NCBI RefSeq assembly: GCF_003144245.1
Contig: NW_020289977.1
Location: 496,001 to 560,000 of the forward strand
Source of the DNA: Jaminaea rosea
Taxonomy: Eukaryota; Basidiomycota; Exobasidiomycetes; Microstromatales
Direction: 5' to 3'
Length of the DNA: 64,000 nucleotides
The notes beneath the pieces were generated by a model, which worked only from the letters and a program-made list of their open reading frames with translations, made no database searches and was not told the DNA's origin. Below are positions 21,175 to 30,483 of the stretch, piece after piece; position 1 is the first letter of the stretch, and each line of letters starts with the position of its first letter. Position numbers and translations under genes: made by a program.

Positions 21175-22956
21175 GGTCTGGGTCGAGGTTGGGAGTGAGG
21201 TGGTTGGAGGTCTTCGTGGCTTAACTTCAACTCGACCAACACCACGAACGCTTCTTCGCGCTCGAGCCACGCTCATCGACGTGGAGCTGGCGAGAAAGTC
21301 GGAACGGGAGCAGCGCGTTTGACTTCATCATCTCGTTCATTGAGCTGTTCTGCAGCCATCTCAGTAGTGTTGCTCGAATCAGAAGGTCAGGCATCATTGC
21401 TACGACCGTCTGAACTGGCTGGACCAGCCGACTTGACGCTCGAAGGCGCATAGCTTGATATGACCCTCAACAAGACGCTTGCCGCTCCAACCGCCGGTCT
21501 CTTCATCCCTCCGATCATGCTCTTGAGCTTCGTCCTCAACTGCCCTTCGCCTGGTCCACAGATTCCGATCTCAGATCACGCCGATCACCAAGACGTCACG
21601 GTGACGCTGTACTACCTCGAGCTGTTCGATCTCAGTCAGCTCTCGATCTCAACGCAGCATCGGGCTGGTCAGAACAGCACCCTCGTACCGGTGTGGCGAA
21701 GCGGAATGAAGTTCGTGGCTGAGAGCGAAGGCGAGGAAGCGGGCCAACAGTTTCGCGCCACGATGTGACGACGCGAAGAACAAGAGTAGGAGGCTGAGGG
21801 CCGTAGGGAGCAGGAGGGGTGGGTGGCCGTGCGGATTCCCAGGGCGGAGACACTTGCATCTGCCGCGCGCATCTGCTGCCGCTGGCTCTCCCGGCTTCAA
21901 GATGCCGTATGCAGTGTCTGCTGCTCCAAGCCGCTCTGCTGAGCTTGGAATTCAGAGTAGGGTCCGATTCCCCCGCTTCTGCTCTGTCTTGCTGCCTCGT
22001 CGAGATCTCGTCGCGAACCTCGTAAAGCGGCGGCACCCTTCTTCTCGTCTGACACCGAGCTCGATCTCGCGGCGGATGGAGTTCACGTACGAGAGGCGTC
22101 AGGCGAGGCGCGACAATTCAAGAGAGAGCTGAAGACAAGGTAGGGTTAGGACGAGGATTGAGCACGAGCAGGGAGCAGCGGCCCGCGGTCTCCTTGTCAT
22201 GGCATCTCGGTCACACAAAGTCAGCCAGGTACAGAGCGGGCAAAGCGGAGGAATCGGAGAGCGCATCGGAGTGTCATGTGAGCGTAGCATGACTTCAATT
22301 TGAGGGCGACGACAGATTGCGCCAAGACTTTTCTGCCGCCGCCAATCTCAGCCTTGATTGAAATGGTGATCGATGCAATGAGTGATGGCGCCGGGCGGAG
22401 ACGCAACAGTGTGTGAGCAGAGGGAGAGAGCTGGGGGCCAGACTGCCGCCGCTGACGATGAAGAGGAGTACACCGTAGCTCGGCGGCAGTGCGATTCAAG
22501 CTCTTCGAAGGAGCGAGGGAGCGAAGGAGCGGTGCAGCAGCGTGCGAGACGGAAGTCTGCAGCCGCTGAGCGGCAAGGGACGCGCGATGCGGGTCTTGCC
22601 AAGGTCACAAGAGTGGGCACTGAAGTTAAGTGGCCGAGATGCGGCGCTAATTGCTCCCTCTCGATTTCTCCCGTCGCTGCTGCCGTCGGCCCGGCACCAC
22701 CGGGTGCCATCAGGCTGTTGGTCTCGTTCTGCCCATGGATGCAATGGCACTGTTTGCGGGTGACCTCACTGATCTCCTCTGCACTCACCTTGTTTCCTCA
22801 CTTCCTCACTCCTTCGTCACCAGTATTGTCTTCTGATCTCATCTCATTCTTCTGTGTTCAGCGCTTCTGAACCTGTTGCACCTCGGATCGTCGCGTTCAT
22901 CACCCACGACTATTCCTCTGCTCTACCGCCTCCGTTGACTCTGAGAGTCACCGGTC
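21175..22956. other. 1.8 kb with no supportable gene
   Basis: Divergent space between FKBP2 (minus) and the Aur1-like gene (plus). Reading frames of 100-160 codons exist on both strands (for example 22348-22788 minus and 22382-22870 plus) but have Arg/Ser/Cys-rich, shadow-like translations and no motifs. Isolated splice-like signals occur, such as a donor-like GTGAGT on the minus strand near 22793 and an acceptor-like TTGTCTTCAG near 22135. A spliced non-coding or poorly conserved gene cannot be excluded. Confidence 0.4.
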
Positions 22957-24605
22957 ATGGTAGCTCACCCCATACTCCTCTATGTCTGGTGCCCAATAGC
23001 ATTCATCGTCCTTCTCCTCGCTGCCACTCGCGATGGCAGACGTCTCCTCACCCATTGCGTTCGTACGCTCCTCAATGGCAAGTCCCCGCTGAGATGGCTG
23101 GCAGGCTTGCTCGCCGGCATCTTACCGCCTGTAGGGTGGACCATGGCCTTCAAGCTTGCCCGTAACATCCCTGATGAATGGAGGCCGGATGTTGGTATGG
23201 AGCCGGACCAGCGTTCCCTGTCGTGCGTTGCTCACGCCACCTCGTTTTTCCCCTTCACTCCTCGCAGATCCACACTCATCTGCTTCCCATCCTCGAGGCC
23301 CTGATGCTCTCCCCGGGCGGCGTCGTCGGCCTCACCCTGCTTCTCTCCCCCGTGGCCTACTTCGTTCGCCAGCGCAACAAGGCGAACTCACAAGGACTGG
23401 TCCGACTGTATCCTATTCTCGTCCTCTGCTTCCCGCTTTGGCTCAAATTCCTCAATTACATCGCTCTGCACATCGAATGGGTAAGTACACGGTAATGGGC
23501 AGAGGAGTTGAAATCGAGTCCTCAAAGCTAACAATCGACTTCATTGTGCCCCACGCTCGCAGAGCGACTTTCAAGATGTCGTCGCATGGGTCTTCTACGG
23601 CGTCCTTCACTTCGCATCGCCCTTCATCGCAGGATGGTGGATCTGGGGCTTTGGTCCGCCTGGCGCCGCCATCGTATTCGGCATCACGCTCGGTGTACAG
23701 AACTTCACTGGTCTATGCACGCACATTTTGCTGCCTACCGCAGCGCCGTGGTTGTGAGTAAGAGCCAATGATGAGCTAGAGCTGAGAGTCACCTTGACCT
23801 GTGACGGGCGCTAACCTGAGACCCCTCCTTCCATCTCTGTCGACCTCGTAGCTACGACGAACATCCCGACTGGGAGACGCTCAACGTCGACTACTCCTTC
23901 CCCGGCTCCTCCGCCGGCCTCGTAAGGGTCGACAAGGTGCTGCACACTCACTTGTACCAGGCAGCCTTCAAGAAAAGCCCGGTCGTCTTTGGTGCGCTAC
24001 CTAGCTTGCATGCTGCCACGGCCATGTGCTGCTCCCTCTACGTAGCCCGTTACGGCGGCAGATGGGGTCACGGTGTCATGTTCGTCTACTACTCTGCCAT
24101 GCTTTGGAGCACGCAATATCTCCACCACCATTGGGCTATCGACCTCTTCCTGGGCTCTGCCCTATCTCTGGGAGCATTTACGATTGCGACAAAGGCGTTA
24201 CGCAGCCTCGAGACAAAGCACGAGCAAGAGGCAACGACTCGCGGTGTAGACCGCCTCTTCTGCTGGCCCTCTCCGCACGCTCATCGCTACGAGAGCCTGC
24301 CAACCTTCCACGAGAATGTCGTCTTCGAGCATAGCGAGGGAATTCATGACGACGAAGATGAGGTGGCTTGGGCGAAGAAGCAGCAGAAAAGACAGCGCTC
24401 TGCGAGCAGGCTAGGCGAGGCGTGGCACGACGTAGAGTCTCGTGGAGAGAGGAGTGAATGGCTGGAGCTCAAGGATGGCTTGGCAGCCTCTCCCTCATCC
24501 GCTTCGACTGATTCTCTCACCCTGTACTCGCCCTCGTCGTCCAGCGGATCTAGCAATGGCGGCGGTGGCAGCGGCGAGTCGAGTCGTCGAACGTCCACAA
24601 GGTAG
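22957..24605 (+). CDS. PAP2-superfamily membrane enzyme, Aur1 (inositol phosphorylceramide synthase)-like, 4 exons
   Basis: Exons are modelled as 22957-23190, 23268-23480, 23563-23753 and 23852-24605, giving 463 residues. Several hydrophobic segments precede LLPTAAPWFYDEHPDW, similar to the 'SAPPWY' motif of Aur1. The PAP2 catalytic blocks follow: GALPSLHAATAM with His266, and LHHHWAIDLFLGSALSL with His304-306 and Asp309. The last 130 residues are a hydrophilic, Ser-rich cytosolic tail. Aur1 transfers phosphoinositol to ceramide in the Golgi; this protein belongs to that branch, but whether it is the essential synthase or a paralogue cannot be told here. The first junction must be phase 0: the obvious GTATGG donor at 23195 breaks the frame, so a weaker GTTGGT donor at 23191 (WRPD/IHTHLLP) is proposed. 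Confidence 0.8.
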
Positions 24606-25420
24606 GACTGATTCAATGTCTTCTGTCCGTCTGTTATCAAGGAGAGTAGTGGTTTTGCAATGCGATACCCCGCGGACATCTCAATGTCAATGCTCGACGT
24701 CACATCGATTTGAGTGAGGGCTTAGCGCGGGTCTGTCTGGTTCGACGGACGTAGAAAGGATCGAGAAATTAAGCCCACCAAAAAGCTTGAGCGAGCAAGA
24801 AAGTCAAGAGCGTGAGTGGTGCGTGAAGGTTGGGCCACTGAGGGGCGGCAGGGCCGAGACGCCGCCGGAGAGCCTCGACGCCCGCGTGCATGAGACGGGG
24901 AGAGGAGCGAGGGAGAGGGAGCTGAGGGGAGCGAGCGAGCAAGAGCAAACGAGAGGCGTGCGGCAACGACGGGCAGCGCCCTGAGAGGCGAGACGAGACG
25001 AGGCGGCGGCGCCCTTGGACGGCAAAGGCAGCAGCTTGCAACGCGGACCATGAACAAGTGGGGCGGGCCTGGTGTAGCTTGATCCTCCTCCTAAACCATC
25101 ATCATTATCATCATCATCACCAGCCCGGTCGCAGAATTTCCAGTTCCCCGTTCGGGCGAGTCAGAAGGTCCTCCTCATCATGGCTGTCAAGACGAGGTGA
25201 CGGACAAAAGGACAAAGACGATAGAGGCAGAGGATCTCCCCTCGTCGATTCGCAGCATCAAAATCGACTAAACTCAGCCATTGCGGTTGGCCCGCTCTGA
25301 AGTCAGACTTGCTTTGCTTCCATCGGCACCGCTGCCGCTTCTGCTTCTTTCCTCTACTACCACGTAGCCCCTCAAGAGATCATCCGTCTCGCGCTTTAAC
25401 GATCTTATCCTCCCTCTGCG
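24606..25420. other. Intergenic upstream of the phosphatase gene
   Basis: 815 bases; the 3' flank of the Aur1-like gene and a probably long leader and promoter for the phosphatase. Contains a short CAT/ATC-rich run near 25098-25121. No coding frame is supported. Confidence 0.5.
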
Positions 25421-28400
25421 ATGGTTTCACCACCAGAGGAAGTTGGACGGGCGGGACCGAGCGACGTGCTGGGCACGTCGCCCCGTCGTGCCGCCTCGTC
25501 TGCTATGCGCATTGACCTCCCACGACCTGATAATGCAGTGGCAGAGCCAAGAACAAGGCGGCCGCCGCCGCCGTTCGCAGCAAGCTACCAGGACGGTGCG
25601 CCTTCAGCTCTCTTTAGCCCTGCGAACTCAGGCTTTAATGCTCAAGAAGGCGGCTGTAACGCGTCGTCGTACCCGGCTGGACTATTCTCACGCCCTGCTC
25701 AGACCCCCACATCTGCTCCATCATTGGCAGGAGCAGCAGTCAGCTTGTCAGATAGCTCGAGCAGCAGCAGCCCCCGCATCAAGAAGCCAACACGAGGCCT
25801 GTCCCTCAACATCCCACCAGGATCGCAGGCGTACGGAGGTCTTACTCCAGTGTCGTCCTCTCTGGGCAGCGCCGATGCGCCGCCAGTCTCAGCCGTCGAT
25901 ACGCAGGCCCCTCGTCTCGTACCGGTTGCAGCGCAGCATGGCGAAGGGAGCGGCGGCAGCAGTCTGCTTGGGCCAGCACCCCCTCTCTCTCAGCGCGTCT
26001 CGTCGTCCAAACGGAGACCGGCTCGCCTTAATCTTGGCGGGAATGCGCTTGGATCGTCGTCAGGATCATCCTCCGCCGCAGTCGACTCAAACAGCCACAG
26101 CGTACCCAACTCCCCCTGCATAGCCGCACCTCCAGCAGCAGCGCCCCTCAGGCCCTCAGCCATACTCTCGACTGGCTTGACTGCCATTGCAGAGCAGGAA
26201 AAGCAAGAGCTCAGGAGCACACTGACAGGCAGACCCAGGCGGCGGCCAAGCATGCCCTTTGGTCCCACCAAGATCCGGGCTGGCGCGGCCCAGCCTCCTC
26301 TTGCTGCCGCCGTGGACGACAATGCTTCGCTACAGCCGCCAGAAGCGTGGAGAGATCCCTCGCAAGACATTCTCTCTGGCCAGGGCTCAACATTACAGCA
26401 TGCTCGTAGCGTGTATGCCGCGGGTCCCATCGAAGTGCTGCCCGGCCTCTACCTAGGCGACGAGCACAACGCCAGAGACAATCACATGCTCGCCTCTCGC
26501 GGCATCACCACGATTCTCAATGTGGCCAAGGAGACGACGCTATCCTTCCAGACCGAGTCGAACGTTGTACCGCTTCGCAAGGGCCGACATGGCGTGTGGC
26601 ACTCAGAGATCCTATCGCAGGCAGCATCTGCCGATCCATTATTGCGCTCTGGCATTCAGCGGGCCAGCACCGTCTCTACGGATGAGGTCTTCCACACGCC
26701 GCCCACTGCATCGCTCTTCTCGCCGTGCGCGAGCAGCAGCAGCGGCATGCCTCGCACACCCTTGTCTGCGGCGACCAGCACCTCCCTCGGCGAGCCAACG
26801 GAATCCTTCATGACGCCTATCAGCGAGTCCCCGCCGTCCGTTCTGCCTCAGAGCGCATCGTCGCATCTGTTACGCAGCTCCCTTTCTACGCCCAACCTCC
26901 AAGTACAGTTTCAACGCGCCAGCCCGAAGCAAGGCGACAGAAGCACAGGTAGTAGTGATGCGTCCGAAGAAGGCGGCGGCAAAGGGTCCTCGCTCTACTC
27001 AAGCGAGGCACCACCTTCGGACCAGACCCACGCAACCGACGTGGAAAGCGAGGAACTCACTGAAGTCGATGACCCAGACACCCTTTACTCGGCCGTCGAG
27101 CTTCCCGAAGACGCCCTTAAGCTCAGCATCCCGGCGTCGCCGTCAGCAGGGCGCTCAGAGTCCATTCGCTACATCAAGCTTCCGTGGACGCATGACCAAA
27201 CCGAGCTGGCCGCGGCCAAGGGCGGCTTCGCGCAGGGCTGTGCAGTCATTTCTGAAGCGATGGCGATAGACCACTATGGTCGCCCCCTCTTCGATGATGA
27301 TGCTCGCCCTTTGAAGCCAGGTGGCGTTCTCGTGCACTGCCAGTGCGGCGTGAGCCGGAGCGCCACGCTTGTCATCGCTTTCGTGATGCAGGCGGCCGCG
27401 CTCAACTACCCATACGAGGCGACAAAGACGCTAACGGGGATGCATGACTGTTATAATCTAGTCAAGGACCTCTCGTCAAGCATCTCGCCTAATATCTCTC
27501 TCATCTACCAACTGGTCGAATGGGAGAGGCATTTGAGCGCTGAGGCTATTAGGCTGAGAGATGCCCTTCAGAGGCGGTCCTCTCAGCACAGTGCGACAAC
27601 CGCGGCGACGATCCGCCCACGCGGCGAGACAGGCAACAGTGCTGCGGGCGAGGTTTCCAGTAGCCACGCGGCAGTGGGCGAGACTCCATTGCACGCAGGC
27701 ACCGATGCAATGCCTCGCCCAGCAGCGGTCGGCTGGTCGAGCGAAGCCATGGGCGAGGAGGAGTGGACGAGGATGCGCATGGAGGAGGAGCGCAAGGAGC
27801 AGCTCGAAGACGAGGCTAGGCGGCAGAAGTTGCAAGAGGAGACGGCGCGTCAAGCGGCGGAGCGGCGGCGAAGAGAGCAGGAGGACGGCGATAGTGTCGC
27901 AGCCGTCTCACCGAGAGCTGTGCCGAACGGATTGCCTGGTGTCGTGACCTCAGGAGGCGGACTCGGTGCGAGAAGGAGGATGAGGACACCTGCGCTCAAG
28001 CTACAAGGGAGCAGCGAGGCAATGGGGAGTGCCGGAGGAATCGCTAGCGCGAGCGGCGGCAGAGAGCTCCCTCTGCGAAGTGCTCGTCTCGATGGCGCTT
28101 TTCCTGGGCGTCTCGAGCCCGCGGCAGCGAGGGAGCCGAATCAGGAGGACAGGGGTGAGGCAAAAGAGACTGCCCGACGCATACCCATGCTGTCTATCAA
28201 TAGCGGCGAAGGCAGCGGCAAGGGCGTTGGCAGCAGCAATGTGGCCTCGACAACGTCGCCAGGCGGCGCAACGCAAAGTCGCCCCGCCTCTGCAAAGAAG
28301 ATCAGCCTCGGTCCCGCAAGCGCCGGCCTCACAGGCACGCCCAGCAGGCCCATTTCTCTTCCTCCACCGCCAGCGTCAGCCGTATCAGCCTCTTCCTCCT

Positions 28401-28771
28401 CCCCGATGGCCTCTGCCACCTCGACCCCCGCAAGGCTCAGCGCATATCTCAACGCGGGAGGCCCAGCCAACTCGGCCAATGTGCTCAGCTCGCTGCTTCC
28501 GAGTGCAAAGGTCGACTTCGGCCACACGCACACTTCTGCCGCTGAGAGAAAGAAGCAACATCGCAGGACTTTCAGCTCTGAACCATCGTCCACTACGGCG
28601 ATGGCTGCCGCGCTCCTTTCGTCTATGGAGAGTATCAGGTCGGCTGCGGTTGCTAGTGGGACGAGACCGAGTGAGGTCAGCTTGGCTGGCGCGGGTGCGA
28701 GCGGGCATGTAGCAGGTCAGGCAAGAGAAGAAGGTGGGACGCTCGCTGGACAGAGAGGGACACGGATATGA
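25421..28771 (+). CDS. Dual-specificity protein phosphatase, Msg5-like MAPK phosphatase
   Basis: A single-exon, 1116-residue protein. After about 330 disordered residues the DSP domain begins with IEVLPGLYLGDEHNARDN and GITTILNVAKE. A long Ser-rich insert (about residues 375-580) splits the domain, then YIKLPWTHDQTEL carries the probable general-acid Asp. The catalytic signature VHCQCGVSRSATLV places the nucleophile at Cys640 and the phosphate-loop Arg at 646. SPNISLIYQLVEWE is the closing motif typical of DSPs. The C-terminal 400 residues are low complexity with an EERKEQ-type charged helix. Fungal Msg5-type enzymes dephosphorylate MAP kinases of mating and cell-wall pathways; that role is inferred. 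The insert is large for the family. Confidence 0.87.
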   Translation: MVSPPEEVGRAGPSDVLGTSPRRAASSAMRIDLPRPDNAVAEPRTRRPPPPFAASYQDGAPSALFSPANSGFNAQEGGCNASSYPAGLFSRPAQTPTSAPSLAGAAVSLSDSSSSSSPRIKKPTRGLSLNIPPGSQAYGGLTPVSSSLGSADAPPVSAVDTQAPRLVPVAAQHGEGSGGSSLLGPAPPLSQRVSSSKRRPARLNLGGNALGSSSGSSSAAVDSNSHSVPNSPCIAAPPAAAPLRPSAILSTGLTAIAEQEKQELRSTLTGRPRRRPSMPFGPTKIRAGAAQPPLAAAVDDNASLQPPEAWRDPSQDILSGQGSTLQHARSVYAAGPIEVLPGLYLGDEHNARDNHMLASRGITTILNVAKETTLSFQTESNVVPLRKGRHGVWHSEILSQAASADPLLRSGIQRASTVSTDEVFHTPPTASLFSPCASSSSGMPRTPLSAATSTSLGEPTESFMTPISESPPSVLPQSASSHLLRSSLSTPNLQVQFQRASPKQGDRSTGSSDASEEGGGKGSSLYSSEAPPSDQTHATDVESEELTEVDDPDTLYSAVELPEDALKLSIPASPSAGRSESIRYIKLPWTHDQTELAAAKGGFAQGCAVISEAMAIDHYGRPLFDDDARPLKPGGVLVHCQCGVSRSATLVIAFVMQAAALNYPYEATKTLTGMHDCYNLVKDLSSSISPNISLIYQLVEWERHLSAEAIRLRDALQRRSSQHSATTAATIRPRGETGNSAAGEVSSSHAAVGETPLHAGTDAMPRPAAVGWSSEAMGEEEWTRMRMEEERKEQLEDEARRQKLQEETARQAAERRRREQEDGDSVAAVSPRAVPNGLPGVVTSGGGLGARRRMRTPALKLQGSSEAMGSAGGIASASGGRELPLRSARLDGAFPGRLEPAAAREPNQEDRGEAKETARRIPMLSINSGEGSGKGVGSSNVASTTSPGGATQSRPASAKKISLGPASAGLTGTPSRPISLPPPPASAVSASSSSPMASATSTPARLSAYLNAGGPANSANVLSSLLPSAKVDFGHTHTSAAERKKQHRRTFSSEPSSTTAMAAALLSSMESIRSAAVASGTRPSEVSLAGAGASGHVAGQAREEGGTLAGQRGTRI

Positions 28772-28942
28772 AGCGCTGGAGGCGGTAGCGGAGTCATCGT
28801 AACGGCTGGGATAGAGACGGACTATTTCCTCTCCCGTGCCCTCCTCATATCACCGACCCTTTTACCACGACCTTCACTACCTTGCACTGGGGTATCCGTC
28901 TAATCGTGATGGTCTTTTTTACGTGCTCCACTGATGAGGCTG

Positions 28943-29815
28943 CTACCACTGCACGTAGTCTTTAGTGATACCTTCACCGATCCACTTATCCATAGCTTCG
29001 ATCCACGCCTTGATGCTAGGGAAGCCGTTCCAGAGCTTGCCGTACGTCTCTTTGCCCGCCATGCGCGAGAAGACGACGAAGCCATAGAGGATGGCGTCGG
29101 CGTGACTTGGGCTCTCCCCGGAATCGAGCCACGGAGACGACGAAGTCGACGAGGTCCCGGAGTCATTGCAACCCAGCATCGCCTCAACGGTGCCCAGCAC
29201 CTTCTTTGCCCCGTCAATGTACGCCTGTCTCTCTTCAGCGCCGATTGCGCTCATCTTGTTGAAGCGCTCCTTGCCCAACTTTTCCTCGACAAAGTACCTC
29301 CTCGACTCGTCGTCCAACTTTGCTGCCACGGATGGCATGACCAATGGCCCCAGATTTGGGGTCAGAAAGGTCCTTCCCACCTCGCTGAGGAACAGGGCCA
29401 TCCTCTTACTCGTCATAGTGGGGAAGAGCTTGTGACCCTCCGGGTGATGCTTGGCTAGAAACTCAGCAATGGCCCACGAGTCGACGAGGTGAGTACCATC
29501 GCTCATCTCGACGCTTGGCACGGTTACTCCCGGCTGGGTTCTGGCTTCCAGGTCGGTGCGGACTTGGTGGAAGGTCAAGCGTTGCCTTTCGTAGCCGATG
29601 TTGAGGATGGCAAGGTCCACGACTGTCTTGATGCAGTGCGGGCTGAAGGCGAGAGTGGAACCGGGCTGATTGGTGAGGTCGAAGAGGATGAGCCCATTGA
29701 GATCGCTAGATAGTGCGCGAGAGATCGTCGAATGCGACGTGCTGAGCGAGGGTCGGTGGGCGTCCATGCTGCCGCTGTCACCAGAGTGCTTGATGGGAGT
29801 TGAGGGGGTCGACAT
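28943..29815 (-). CDS. Glutathione S-transferase-like protein of the fungal FuA/beta-etherase-like type
   Basis: A single-exon, 290-residue protein. A 40-residue Ser/Thr-rich start precedes the thioredoxin fold: LILFDLTNQPG, then AFSPHCIKTVVDLAILNIGY, where the SPHCxKT stretch is the active-site loop. PGVTVPSVEMSDGTHLVDSW has the cis-Pro and the Asp-Ser glutathione-binding pair. The C-terminal helical domain includes PSHADAILYGFVVFSRM with the N-capping Ser and Asp, then KLWNGFPSIKAWIEAMDKW. This arrangement resembles basidiomycete GSTs related to beta-etherases and FuA. The physiological substrate is unknown. An internal start at MDAHRPS (residue 17) is also possible. Confidence 0.82.
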   Translation of the reverse strand: MSTPSTPIKHSGDSGSMDAHRPSLSTSHSTISRALSSDLNGLILFDLTNQPGSTLAFSPHCIKTVVDLAILNIGYERQRLTFHQVRTDLEARTQPGVTVPSVEMSDGTHLVDSWAIAEFLAKHHPEGHKLFPTMTSKRMALFLSEVGRTFLTPNLGPLVMPSVAAKLDDESRRYFVEEKLGKERFNKMSAIGAEERQAYIDGAKKVLGTVEAMLGCNDSGTSSTSSSPWLDSGESPSHADAILYGFVVFSRMAGKETYGKLWNGFPSIKAWIEAMDKWIGEGITKDYVQW

Positions 29816-30483
29816 GGTGGGTTGTGGTGATGTTAAGCTGCGAGAGAAGGACGGGAATCAGTCGAGGCGAGTTGGCCAGGTTCTGATGCGGCGGGCCACC
29901 AATAAACCGCCGGCAGATGCATTGCGCCTGCAGTGTGGAGGCAGAGGAGCAGAAGCCGCTTCATCCTGGATGAGGCGGGGACAAGCGCGCCCTGCGGGAG
30001 AGGTATGATCTTCATTGGCAGCAAGAAGAAAGAAAAGGGGATCGAGATGAAAGCGAAGAGACAAGCAAGACAACAGGTCAAGAAAAGGTAAAGGACAAAG
30101 ATGAAGAAAGTGAGATCAAGGGAGGCAGAAGATGTGATGACCGAGGTGATGGGCAGGATGTAGATATCGTGGTCCATGCGCCAAGGTGAGTAATGCCCGT
30201 ATGGGACGCTCGCCGTCGCCGAATGATGAGAGGCCCAAAGCGTGTGGCCAGCGCGTGATTTCACGCAAAGTGCGGACGTACCTTGGTAGTCGGGGTCCGT
30301 CGCCATGAAGGTGGGTTGTGGTGACGTTGGTGAAGGAAATTGGTGGATCCACCGCCGCAGTGGATCCGTCCAGACAGTGATAAATCCTCATGCCACCTCT
30401 CCTTTTCTCTCGCGCGGCGTAGAAGCGGTTGAGCTTCATTTCCGAGTCCGACTCCCCCGCCTTCTCTCCTCCCCACCAGCCAC
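29816..30483. other. Intergenic upstream of the GST gene, with a candidate leader intron and short uORF
   Basis: 668 bases. On the minus strand an ATG at 30306-30304 opens MATDPDYQ and is followed at once by GTACGT, a good donor; an acceptor TTCTCTCGCAG lies at about 29836, just upstream of the GST start. If spliced, the short frame would end right after the junction, making a roughly 9-codon upstream ORF. The bases before both this ATG and the GST ATG share CACCACAACCCACC. No independent gene is convincing. Confidence 0.35.

Noticed and set aside
22348-22788. 146-codon minus-strand frame starting MSAEEISEVTRKQ
   Set aside because: The first dozen residues look protein-like, but the start sits inside a donor-like GTGAGT context and the remainder is shadow-like.
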